DNA of 64,000 nt from Dichetophora obliterata. Taxonomy: Eukaryota > Arthropoda > Insecta > Diptera > Sciomyzidae. The stretch spans positions 36,435,819-36,499,818 of the forward strand of contig OY986439.1 of assembly GCA_963920525.1 (NCBI GenBank). Reading direction: 5' to 3'. Shown in pieces: positions 31,990-41,364 of the stretch (position 1 is the stretch's first letter; each line of letters starts with the position of its first letter). Both the position numbers and the translations under genes were made by a program. The notes beneath the pieces were generated by a model. It saw nothing but the letters and a program-made list of their open reading frames with translations. It did no database searches and was not told the DNA's origin.

Positions 31990-32574
31990 CTAACATTACG
32001 TCGATTTCCAATAGAGTTGAGAGAGGATGAAATATTTTTATCCCCTATCAAATATATCGCACGACGTTGAATTCGGCCCAGAAGCACGTTTCGATTTTAA
32101 TTCCTACGAATTTTCTTTATATCCTTGTCTACTTTTCGTTAGCGAAACTTCCTCAATATTTCGATATTGGGTTCGTGCATGATAAATCCCGACGTTTCTG
32201 CATTGCGTCTTGCACGAATTTGGAACATTTATATGAAATTTTCGTCAATGAAATGTATGGCCAAATCAGCATGTTTCGTCAAGAATCAAGAAAAATCGTA
32301 CATGATTCATTTGAGATTTCTTCAAAACAGGAACTACTGGGTATTGTTGATTGTCAAATTTCCACGCCAATTAAATGTACGGATATATAAAAGACAGCGA
32401 CATTTTGACATTTTAACTCTCCAATCGTGGTTGTGAACTTTGCTGCATCGAACAAATTTTTCGATGCAACAGCGTAGGTACTAACCAACGAAAAAAAATT
32501 TCGCTACCTTTTTGCTGTCAAAAACTCAATGCATTTCTTACGGAAGATTTCTTTTCGCTTCTACAGCATACTAA
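31990..32574 (+). other. Coding-like but unassigned stretch
   Basis: Overlapping plus frames at 32067-32390 and 32167-32436 contain NSAQKHVSILIPTNFLYIL and RFCIASCTNLEHLYEIFVNE. Composition is less AT-rich than the neighbours, but no domain is recognised. It may be the central part of the EWDSR gene after frame shifts. Confidence 0.3.
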
Positions 32575-32860
32575 GCTTACAAAAGAAGTGACGATTACGT
32601 TGACGTTGTAAACGAATTCTTGAATATCTACGAAAAATGGGATGCAGGATGTCTATCAAAATTTATTGTCTGAATTCTCATTAGAACTTTTTCCCAGAGG
32701 ATCTTGGTAAATTGAGATATGAAGAGGGTGAACAATTTCATCAAGAGATGCTGTCACTTGAAAATCATTTTCAAGGGAAAATTCAAATCAGAATGCTAGC
32801 TGATTACTACTTGTCGCTTCAACGTGAAATTGACAATGTTTCTTACAAACAGAAAGGTTA
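32575..32860 (+). pseudogene. EWDSR-family protein, fragment C (C-terminal)
   Basis: The frames give DDYVDVVNEFLNIYEKW, then after a frameshift near 32690 FFPEDLGKLRYEEGEQFHQE, MLSLENHFQGKIQIRMLADY and YLSLQREIDN, ending KQKG*. The FFPE-x-LG...E-x-GE-x-FHQ-(D/E)-(I/M)...YQG...MLADYxWxLxRD pattern is the C-terminal hallmark of the same family. About 2.6 kb of other sequence separates it from fragment B. Confidence 0.68.
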
Positions 32861-33227
32861 AATAACCATTTCTGAGCCTTTTGAAAATACGTATTTGTAA
32901 TAACAATGCTTCTATGTAACTGAAAATGTTACTCTGTATCATTTAAAATTTTGATAAATTTTCTGCCCGGGACCAATTTTACAGTAATAATTTCTTCTGG
33001 AAACTACTTTATATCGATCAAAGTCGGAAAAACTTTTTACGATGAAACAAAAAAAGGAAATACTCTAAAATATTGAGATTTATAATTAAATTGTGACCTT
33101 TCCATGATTTTACAAGATTATATTGAGCTTTAGGTCAAGTAATTTATGAAAGAAATCAACAACAACAACAAAAACTCTGTAAAAGTTAATCACACAGCAG
33201 ACTAGACAGCCTGTTTCGGAAATAGCT
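32861..33227. other. AT-rich sequence, no feature
   Basis: No frame, repeat boundary or RNA gene was seen. Confidence 0.5.
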
Positions 33228-33490
33228 ACAGTAGGTGGTGGTCAAGCTAATAGAACGCTTTTGGAGTAAAAAACAAAATTTGGCTCTTCCGAGTATGTAA
33301 TTTTTCAACCAGTGGATGAATTTGAAAAATGTTTTCAATAACAATTTGTTGAAGATTTCCACAGTAAGAACTAACGGGGTTTTTCTCATGAGCAGGAGTT
33401 TTTTAAGCTTATTTTTACATTTTTTTGTTAGTCCCTCGTGGAACTTCTCCGGATTTAAATACTATCGAACAATTTGAACTACTTTGAAAT
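33228..33490 (+). mobile_element. Possible Tc1-like relic
   Basis: TACAGTAGGTGGTGGTCAAG at 33228 looks like a TA-flanked Tc1 terminus. At 33430 a frame gives PRGTSPDLNTIEQFELL, matching the SPDLNPIE block around the catalytic Glu. The pieces between are unrecognisable and no right end was found. Confidence 0.4.
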
Positions 33491-33824
33491 ATTTATTATT
33501 GCTTTTTTGTTACGAGACAAAAACTCCCTTTTCAAGGTCTTTTTGAGTATAGAAAAAAAAGTTAGTTAAAAAAACTAAAACCCGACTACTAAAAATCACG
33601 CTCTAAAATGTATGAACCAAGAAAATATTCTCATCTGAAAATTTTATGTACAAACGTTTCAATATTTTTTGTTTATTAAATAAACAACTTACACATAATT
33701 CAAAATTACGTTCAGAAGATATACGTGATAGTATGCTACCTCACCCTGTAGGGGAATAACGTAATGAACTTTGCCCTAAAGCTTATGGTCGCTTACTTCT
33801 GTTAGAACCCAAGTAAAAATAAAA

Positions 33825-34056
33825 ACTTTTTTAGCTAACGCCAAACAGCGGCCTAAAGTACAAGGCCTAATCTTAAATATTTTTCTAGGCCGTACAAGGG
33901 TCGTACAAAGGAAATTTTCAGGACATTTTGGCCAAACAGCGACCGTACAAAGGGCGTACAATGGCACACGTTTTTCAATTAAATCGGCTGCACAGCGGCC
34001 GTACAGCTTAATTTAGGCCTTGTATAGCCGTTGTTTGACCAAACTTTCGGCCGCTG
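33825..34056. repeat. GGCCGTACAAGG-rich repeat, copy 1
   Basis: The start TTTTTTAGCTAACGCCAAAC and repeated GGCCGTACAAGG / AACAGCGGCCGTACA motifs in both orientations are shared with 49412-49910. The other end is GGCCGCTGTTCAATTT. No TSD was found. Confidence 0.65.
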
Positions 34057-34065
34057 TTCAATTTA

Positions 34066-34350
34066 TGATAAGTAGTTTAGAAGTTAGAGGTTTAATTGAC
34101 TTGCTATCGTCTAGAGGGTGCCATATTCAATTTATTGTGACGTCACATAATTTTTCTTCAGCGGATCAAAACGCTTCTAACGCTACCTCATTTGCTTATG
34201 TCACAAATTTTTAGTTCATGACTTTATGTCCTTTAGAGGGCGCTATATTAAATTTAATCTGACGTCATATAGCCTATAACCATCAAAGCGCTTCCAACGA
34301 TACCTTATTTGTCAAATTATGATGAGTAGTTCAGAAGTGAGATTGGAGCA
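34066..34350. repeat. Degenerate tandem duplication with CATA tail
   Basis: GTCTAGAGGGTGCCATATTC and CTTTAGAGGGCGCTATATTA begin two related units of about 140 bp, each with GACGTCA(C/T)AT and AACG(C/A)TACCT(C/T)ATTT. The second ends GATGAACATACATACATA. Probably the 3' part of an unidentified retroelement. Confidence 0.5.
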
Positions 34351-34504
34351 GATGAACATACATACATATACACTAGGGAGTCCAATCCCGGCATTATTGG
34401 GATTTAAAATCTCAATCTCGAGATTCCGTTATTAGTTCGGGATTGAAAACTTTAAGAAGTAAATAATTCAAAACGTTTTTAATACAATTTTTTATTATTT
34501 ATTA

Positions 34505-35802
34505 AAGGGTCCGCCAAATAACTTTTTTTTTTTTGAAAATTCTATAAAAAAAACTACTGGATATTTTCTCAAATTTCTTTTTTTATTTGAAAGTGCAATC
34601 CTTCCGGTTAATAATGGAAAATAATTTCATTCAAATGGCTCCCTGGCTGGCCATGCAGTAGCCTACACGATCGGTCCAATTTTTAAGCACATTATCGATT
34701 GTGTGCAGCTGTATTTCACCAATGGCTTCACGAATATTGTCCTTTAAAGCGTCAATTGTCTCTGGCTTGTCGGCGTAACACTTATCTTTGAGGGCACCCC
34801 ACAAATAATAGTCCAACGGTGTCAAATCGCAGCTCCGAGGTGGCCAAACGACATTAGCTCTGCGGCTGATAATACGATCTTCAAAAACAGGGCGCAAAAC
34901 ATCGAGTGTAGCTTCGGCTGTGTGACACGTAGCGCCGTCCTGTTGAAACCAAATGCTGCCAATATCCTCCTCTTCAATTTTTGTGAACAAAAATTCATTT
35001 AACATGGCCCGATAACGATCGCCATTGACTGTAACGGCCACTCCTTGCTCATTTTCGAAGAAAAATGGCCCAGTTATGCCTCTGGACCAAAATCCGCACC
35101 AAACAGTGACTCGTTTTGGGTGCAGCGGCTTTCCAATGTATGCATGCGGGTTTTCTGTGCCCCAAATGCGACAATTTTGCTTGTTTACATACCCGCCAAG
35201 ATGAAAATGAGCTTCATCTGAAAAGATGATTTTTTTGGCAAAATCAGCATCTTCTGTAAGTCGATCGCAGGCCCACTTAGAGAAGCGAAAACGCATTCGA
35301 TGGTCAGTTGGCTTCAACTCCTGAACTAATTGGACTTTGTATGGCGTCATATCAAAGTCTTTATGCAAAATGCGTCTTAATGATGTCTCCGAAATGTTCA
35401 ATTGTTGAGAACGACGGTGAATTGATGTGATGGCGCTTCACGCACACTTTCTGCCACAGCAGCAATATTCTCGGGTGTACGCACCGCTTTTGGCTTTTCA
35501 CGCTTTGGTTTATCGATGAGGATGCCAGTTTCTTTCACTTTTTTCACAAGATAACGAACATACGGAGCTGACGGTGCTTCTCTTCTTCCAAAATCCATAC
35601 GCAATTTTCGCACACATTCTGCAACATTACCATGATTTTCAAAGTAATGTCGCAATATTTCTCAGCGTTGTTCAAGCGTATACACAACCATATTCGTTCA
35701 GCGGAAGGATAAATCTAATTATCTTTCAAATCAGACATGAGCTAAGTGTTACCATTCACGAAATAAGCACTAGCTGAAAAAAAAGTTAGATGGCGGACCC
35801 TG
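34505..35802 (-). mobile_element. DD41D (rosa-like) mariner, full length
   Basis: The inverted ends are AAGGGTCCGCCAAATAAC and CAGGGTCCGCCATCTAAC, flanked by TA at 34503-34504 and 35803-35804. At 1298 bp it is the usual size for a mariner. The transposase occupies most of it on the minus strand and is close to intact. Confidence 0.92.
34631..35691 (-). pseudogene. DD41D mariner transposase, nearly intact pseudogene
   Basis: The start is ATG at 35691 (MVVYTLEQR), with an in-frame TGA at codon 10 (35662-35664, before EILRHYF) and a frameshift near 35420. Otherwise it is open to 34631. Domains in order are two N-terminal HTH units (RHYFENHGNVAECVRKLR; ISETSLRRILH), the first Asp in FSDEAHFHLGGYVNKQNCRI, the second in WFQQDGATCHTAEATLDVL, and the third in DLTPLDYYLWGALKDK. 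Counting residues between the QQD Asp and the Asp of PLDYYLW gives 41, so DD41D, the rosa lineage first seen in tephritid flies. Two lesions in about 350 codons indicate a fairly recent death. Confidence 0.93.
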
Positions 35803-35860
35803 TACTTGAAACTAACAAATGTAAAATAATGCATTAACAAAGCAACAAAAAAAACACATT

Positions 35861-36295
35861 AAGGGTATTCACAATTGCGTTGTTTTGAGTGTAGTTAAAA
35901 AACCCCGTGGTATTGATAACACACTTTATCGAGCGGTTTTTGTATTTTTTGTTGTTTTACATGAAATCTCTAAAAACCAAAAGTTTAGTAATTTTAAACA
36001 GCCCAATGACATGTTTAACGCAAGTGGTTTTTAAAGTTCTATAAACAAATGATCGGTTGCCAGTTATTTTCTAAATGCAAAAATGGAAGAAGCTCAAAAT
36101 GCAAGTTAAACTTTTTTATGCCATATATTAATAAAATATATCAAATTGGATAGTTAATTTATTTACATAGTAGCAAAAAGCTATAGTGAGAGGTTCTAAA
36201 CAACAAATTCTATTTTAAAGGGTGCTCATAATTGTGGTTTTCAACAATGGCAAAAAACCACAATACCACGATACCACACAATTGTGAATACCCTT
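35861..36295. mobile_element. AAGGGTATTC-family MITE, copy 2
   Basis: The left end AAGGGTATTCACAATTGCG is matched by the inverted right end AAGGGTATTCACAATTGTG, with ATT on both outer sides. A second left-type end (AAGGGTGCTCATAATTGTG) at 36219 suggests a short copy at 36219-36295 as well. Confidence 0.7.
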
Positions 36296-36479
36296 ATTGT
36301 TAATAAACACAAAAACTTAAATAATATTAATGTAGTAATAATAAACAGAACAGTTCAAGGTATTATTATATAAATGTTGAACATTTTTTTCCCATATTTT
36401 TTTGTGTTTAAGGCAAATTAAGGTAGGAAAAGACTTTTCAAAATTAAATTTTTGTTCTTAATTATTTTTAAAGTAATAC

Positions 36480-36790
36480 ATTAAAATGATGAACGCGTTT
36501 AATTTTTCATTAGAGAGTTTCTTCGTATATTATTACAAATATAACCCGCTGATGAGAAACCACCCTTCTGATTCTATGCTAGTTGGAGAAATATTTGTAC
36601 GATAATCGTAAGCAATTTGTACGTTTCGATCACGATTGCCTTCACCACAAAATAAAATTGTTTCCTAAGTCAGATAATCTGACAATTTTGTAATACATAG
36701 CTGACTTCCCGATGTTGCAAATTCTTCTAAAACTTTGCAAAATTTTTACTCCAGTGATTCACAATCATCGTCCTAACAATCTTTTTCAGC
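36480..36790 (-). pseudogene. hAT transposase C-terminal remnant
   Basis: The minus strand reads VLEEFATSGSQLCITKLSD, then RNVQIAYDYRTNISPTSIES, EGWFLISGLYL, two stops, and YTKKLSNEKLNAFI. This follows the ZBED-type hAT order in which ATSVPSER-FS is followed by KRNRLSPEKVNxLxFL, in a decayed form. It belongs to the hAT at 34374-36940. Confidence 0.55.
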
Positions 36791-37060
36791 CTCAATAAAA
36801 GGTTTTTCTAATTATATATGCATATCAACTTAAATTGAGATGGTTGCATTTACATAAATATTTGTAATATAAATTTTTTATTAAAAAATCCCGGGATCCC
36901 GGAGCTTAAATCGTCCAGAATCTCGAGATTGACTTCCCTAATACACACATACCGTTCAAACACATATACCGCTCCATTTGCTTCGCCGTAGTCTTTACAT
37001 TTCTGCGCACTTCTGGCGGGATCTTTTATGTATGGTTCTTGAGGCAAGTATATCTTTTAA

Positions 37061-38469
37061 GGTTCAGGGAAATAACGGCCAATGAAATAACGCTCAAAGT
37101 AAAAAATGAAATAAAGCCCAAAAAATGAAATAACGCCAAAGCCGAAAATAAAATAAAACCCAAAATTTTTTTGGAAAAAAATTGGGGAAATTTTACCGGC
37201 TCCGCGAAATAACTCCTAATGAAAGAACTCCTAACAGTAAATGAAATAAGTCCTAACGTTGAAAGATGAAATAACTCCTGGTGACCTAAAGACCTAAAGA
37301 AAATATGAAATAAAACCTGACAAAGTCCTAATTTTCAGAATATTAAAAAAAATTGTGGTTCTTCTTGGACCGCGACCATGAAGCTAGCACGGAAGGCTCT
37401 AGACCTCTAGAAAAATGCACAAAAAACGAAAAATTAAATAAGGTCCCAAATTCGGGATCTTTTTTTTATATGAAATATTGCCCCACCACAAAAATTTTGG
37501 CCGATAAAATGGTTTTCCCTTGTATGGAATTTCAAAACCACATTTCGTATAAGGGCAAATCGTTATATCATAAATAAAAAAACCATTTGGGCCTTATACG
37601 GACATGCCGTATAAGTTCTTGATCTCCTTTTTTCGTTTTACAGTACTCCCGAATATAATTCTCTTTTTAATAGGAGGCCTTCGGCCAATACCGGCTTCGC
37701 TGTCTACAGTACTTCTAAATTGAATTTGAAATTGTTCTAACATTTTGATGACAAACAGTTCACATAAAAAGAGTTATATCTGAATAATAATGAAGTAACG
37801 CCACAAATAGAAAAATTATATAAAGCCCAATTTCAAAGCCCAAAATGAAATAAGGCCCAAATTTTGGGCTTTATTTCATTATGAAATAATGCCCAAATTT
37901 GTATGGCAAATTTTTGGGCCTTATTTCATTTTTTATTTTGGGCGTTGACCTTGGGCGTTATTTCCCTGAACCATGAAATAACACCCAAATTTGTATGGAA
38001 AATTTTTGGGCTTTATTTCATTTTTAATTTTTCATAATGAAATAACACCCAAATTTGTATGGATAATTTTTGGGCTTTATTTAATTTTTTATTTTGGGCG
38101 TTATTTCATTGGACGTTATATCCCTAAACCATGAAATAACACCCAAATTTGTATTTCAAAATTTTTGGGTTTTATTTCATTTTTAATTTTTGGTATTTTA
38201 AAATAGTAAATGAAATAAAGCTTAATTTCAATGAAATAAAGCCCAAAATTTTTGGGCTTTATTTCATTTTTAATTTTTTATAATGAAATAACACCCAAAT
38301 TTGTATGGAAAATTTTTGGGCTTTATTTCATTTTTTATTTTGGGCATTATTTCATTGGACGTTATATCCCTGAACCATGAAATAACACCCAAATTTTTAT
38401 TTAAAATTTTTTGGCTTCATTTCGTTTTTATTTTGGGCGTTATTTCATTAGGCGTTATTTCCCTGAACC
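37061..38469. mobile_element. Mutator-like element, 9-bp TSD ATCTTTTAA
   Basis: The ends GGTTCAGGGAAATAACGGCC and, inverted, GGTTCAGGGAAATAACGCCT are flanked by an exact 9-bp duplication (37052-37060, 38470-38478). A 9-bp TSD is characteristic of Mutator-like elements. The interior consists of many direct and inverted copies of ATGAAATAA(C/A)(G/A)CCCAAA with TTTTTGGGCTTTATTTCAT. There is no transposase. It lies inside a hAT relic. Confidence 0.88.
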
Positions 38470-38487
38470 ATCTTTTAACACACTGTG

Positions 38488-38679
38488 TCAGTGAAAGCTG
38501 TCGTTTGGGAGTATTAAAACGTTTCGAATACAGCTTATATCGCATGAGTTTGATGTAGACAGGTTTAGTGAATGAGACGCGCAATGAACGTACTTGGCAA
38601 GATCACATTCTTCCGCTACATACCCTTGTGCTCCTTGTAGTGTACCAATCATGGTAGTCTCAACATCGTAACTCTGCCC
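38488..38679 (-). pseudogene. DUF4371-type hAT transposase fragment
   Basis: The minus strand, from 38679, reads GQSYDVETTMIGTLQGAQGY, VAEECDLAKYVHCASHSLNL and SCDISCIRNVL. The pattern GQ-x-YD...M-G...GxQ...A-x-Y-x-H-C-x-(S/A)-H-x-LNL...IRN is the catalytic-core region of MYM-type/DUF4371 hAT proteins. The frame stops just before the Mutator-like insertion. It may be from the same protein group as 2839-3017. Confidence 0.8.
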
Positions 38680-38840
38680 GAATATAAAATCACAATTTAT
38701 GCCGAAGTTCTTATAGTATATTATCTATGATCTGAAAGCATATGTCGCAATTCAGTTCAAAATTGAATTGGTTTGCAACTTTTTACGATGCGACGTTGTT
38801 AATGCTAATATATTTAGGGTATTCAGAGGTAGTCTTCTTA

Positions 38841-39446
38841 CAGTCAAACCTAAATCAGCGCGTTAGCGTTTTTTATCTGTCAAAAATTTCTCATGCCCAT
38901 ACGATTTATATGTAGCAAACCATAATAACGCGTCGGCAACGCTGAGCGGTTGGAAAATCCAATTTTGACAGAGCGTTAAGAAGTGAAGTTGCACACATCA
39001 AAAGCAAAAGTGAAAGCAAAGTAATTTTAAAGTGACAACAATTGTTTATTTTTTACTCTTTTTCGAACGTTTATTGAATTTGCAATATGGAGGTAAGAAT
39101 TTTGTTGATAATTATAGTTTGAGTATAGTTTTAATGCTTGTGAAAATTATAGCACCTAATAGAATTAGTGCAAAGAAACCCATGTCTTTATATTAAGAAG
39201 GAACCTTAATACAAAGATGTTAAATTTAAAGAAAAAATTTGGGAAGAAATTGGCAAAGAATTAAATCTGCCGGGTAGCATAACAATTCGCTTAATATACT
39301 ATAAAATTTCTAATTGCAAAATATTTCTTTTATCTAAAGATTGACATTTGCTTGCCGCCTACCGCTTTTATTTAGGTATGGTACTTACGCGTTAACGTAA
39401 AGCGGCTATCAACGCTCCGCTCAACGCGCTGATTTAGGTTTGACTG
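38841..39446 (+). mobile_element. PIF/Harbinger element with MADF gene remnant
   Basis: The 24-bp perfect TIRs start CAGTCAAACCTAAATCAGCG at both ends, with TTA target copies at 38838-38840 and 39447-39449. The interior contains a spliced MADF-domain gene start. Harbinger elements carry such a MADF/SANT-like accessory DNA-binding protein; the nuclease gene is absent here. Confidence 0.9.
39087..39281 (+). pseudogene. MADF-domain accessory protein, 5' remnant
   Basis: Exon 1 is only ATGGAG (39087-39092) followed by donor GTAAGA. A 60-nt intron ends TTATAG at 39152. Exon 2 continues in frame as HLIELVQRNPCLYIKKEP, stop, YKDVKFKEKIWEEIGKELNL. LIELVxxxPxLY...KEKxWxEIxxEL is the MADF signature. 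One TAA replaces a codon and the domain breaks off after LPG. In autonomous PIF/Harbinger elements this protein recruits the nuclease to the ends. Confidence 0.8.
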
Positions 39447-39541
39447 TTACGGTGTTAGATTGCTGAAGTGTTGATTATTTCAACAACACAACACCAAATG
39501 CACGTCTTGTCATATTTCAACAACTTAACACTGTAACAATA

Positions 39542-40473
39542 CAGGGTTGTCAATATTCGAAGCGCCCATCTGGCAACACTGTAACTTTCCGCAGTGATGC
39601 CAAATCGACTAATGACATACCGCGTTTGAAGCGTCATTCCAAGCAAATGTTTACAATGGAACAGTACACGCCACGCGAACGCTCTAAAATTGTTGAAATT
39701 TACATTCAACAAAACAAGTCAATAGTGAAAACTCAACTCAATGAGCGATGAAGCTCATTTTCAGTTGAACGGAACGGTAAACAAACAAAATTGCCGTATT
39801 TATGCCACTGAAAATCCACAAGAGATTCAAGAGGTACCTCTTCACGATGCAAAAGTCACTGTTTGGTGCGGCGTTTGTGCTAAAATGCTCATTGGGCCGT
39901 TCTTTTTCGAAGATGATAATGGCCACAGAGTTACTGTCAATCAGGAGCGTTATCGCGATATGATAAACAATTTTTACATGCCAATCGTTCGTCGAAAGCG
40001 TATCAGGCACTACTGGTTTCAACAAGACGGCGCGCCACCACACACAAGCCGCACTACAATCGATTTTTTGAAGCAATTGTTCCCTGGCCGTTTGATGTCA
40101 AAAAATGGTGATTTCGATTGGCCGCCAAGATCACCAGATTTAACGCCTCCAGACTCCTTTTTGTGGGGTTATTTGAAATCAAAGGTTTACGTCAACAAGC
40201 CAAAGACCCTAGAAGAGCTGAAAACCAACATCCGTCAAGAAATAACCGCCATTCCCATCGAAATGTTGAAGAAAACCATGGAAAATGCTGCAAAACAGGC
40301 ACAATATGTCGTAGAGGCCAATGGCGACCATTTACGAGATATCATATTCGAGAAATAATGTAAGCAAATCTACTTGAACCCAATTAAATGATATTCATGA
40401 CGAACAGACAAAAAATTGTGGTTTCTTTGATTTATTTAAAAATGAAATGGACGCTTCGAATATTGGCAACCCG
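39542..40473 (+). mobile_element. DD41D mariner, internally deleted
   Basis: The ends CAGGGTTGTCAATATTCGAAG and, inverted, CGGGTTGCCAATATTCGAAG are flanked by TA (39540-39541, 40474-40475). At 932 bp it is about 370 bp shorter than the full-length relative at 34505. Confidence 0.92.
39656..40358 (+). pseudogene. DD41D mariner transposase, internal deletion
   Basis: The N-terminus MEQYTPRERSKIVEIYIQQN (ATG 39656) runs to a stop at a deletion junction near 39749, where both HTH segments and the linker are lost. In another frame the catalytic half is intact from MSDEAHFQLNGTVNKQNCRI through WFQQDGAPPHTS and DLTPPDSFLWGYLKSKVY to EK* at 40358. The spacing from the second to third Asp is again 41. 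The 205-codon catalytic part is open, but without DNA-binding domains it should not transpose. Confidence 0.92.
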
Positions 40474-40496
40474 TACCTTGACCCTATTGTTATGAG

Positions 40497-41199
40497 CAGG
40501 GCTAGGATTTCTATAACATGCCATCTTTTTTCTGCTGCTTCTAAGACATTACCTGCTTATTTAAAACGTCCATTTATGTTTCCTAAATACAAAATATGAA
40601 AAGTTTTTAGCACATTTTTTCGTCATTTTTCATCGTTTTTAGTTTTCAGGTCATTTTTACTAGATTTTGGCCATTTTTTGGTCATTTTTAGAGATTTTTC
40701 AGTTATTTTATTGTCATTTTTGGGCGTTTTTAATTTTTAGAGCATTTCTTGGTTTTTTAAAGTCTTTTCAGTATAATTTTTAAATATTTTTTTGTTTTTT
40801 TTTCGTACTAAAAAATGTTAAAATGCAAATTTTTAAACATATTCTCTTAACACTAGAGTCCCTTCAATCAAAAACATTATCTCTCGACAAAGGAGTAGCT
40901 TTGTTTATAGACTTCGATGAAAAAAAAGCTCTGCGCGGGGTGAAACTGACGAAAGGGTATGTAGAAAAATGAAACAAGCGTTAGATAAAAACTCAGGATA
41001 TGCCAGTATAACATAAATTTTAATTTAGTAATTTAGTAATTTTTAAGGCAACATTTTTTGTTTATTTTTTATGCAATGGTTTACGTTTTTAAGGTAATTT
41101 TTGTCAGTTTTTAGGTAATTTTTAGCAGGTTTTAGGTCATTTTTGGCATTTTTTAGGTAATTTTTTGCAGTTTTTTAGGTCATCAAAATCCGAGCCCTG
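40497..41199. mobile_element. hAT element, 8-bp TSD GTTATGAG, shorter copy
   Basis: The ends CAGGGCTAGGATTTCTAT and, inverted, CAGGGCTCGGATTTTGATG are flanked by an exact GTTATGAG (40489-40496, 41200-41207). It belongs to the same family as 19711-20593 but lacks the dimerisation remnant. Confidence 0.92.
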
Positions 41200-41364
41200 G
41201 TTATGAGTGTTGGTATGGTGTTGTATATTTTTGTTGTCAGTTTACAATCTAATTTTGACAGAAGTGTAGGTGAAGCAAAATAAACTAATGCGTGTTTTCA
41301 CACGAACATCAAAATTTCAACAATCTAACACCGCAACAAGACAACCTCCTGAATACCCTTATTA

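Larger units (their letters stand above)
34374..36940 (-). mobile_element. hAT element carrying a mariner and a MITE
   Basis: The ends are TAGGGAGTCCAATCCCGG and, inverted, TAGGGAAGTCAATCTCGAG. Flanks ATATACAC and ATACACAC agree in 7 of 8 bases. It retains a minus-strand hAT dimerisation remnant (36480-36790). Nested within are the DD41D mariner (34505-35802) and an AAGGGTATTC MITE (35861-36295). Confidence 0.75.
38817..41358. mobile_element. GGGTATTC-family MITE with three nested insertions
   Basis: TTA|GGGTATTCAGAGGTAGTC at the left and, inverted, TTA|GGGTATTCAGGAGGTTGTC at the right define the element. Its own sequence is only about 280 bp: 38817-38840, 39447-39541, 40474-40496 and 41200-41358. 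The continuity CGGTGTTAGATTG(C/T)TGAA in both arms proves the reconstruction. Nested in it are a PIF/Harbinger MITE, a DD41D mariner and a hAT. Confidence 0.82.

Noticed and set aside
32067..32436. Independent host gene
   Set aside because: No domain, no splice sites chosen with confidence, and it lies between fragments of the EWDSR gene; kept only as an unassigned stretch.
37353..38558. Open frames at 37353-37577 and 38301-38558
   Set aside because: They lie in or across the end of the repeat-built Mutator-like element; no protein similarity is apparent.
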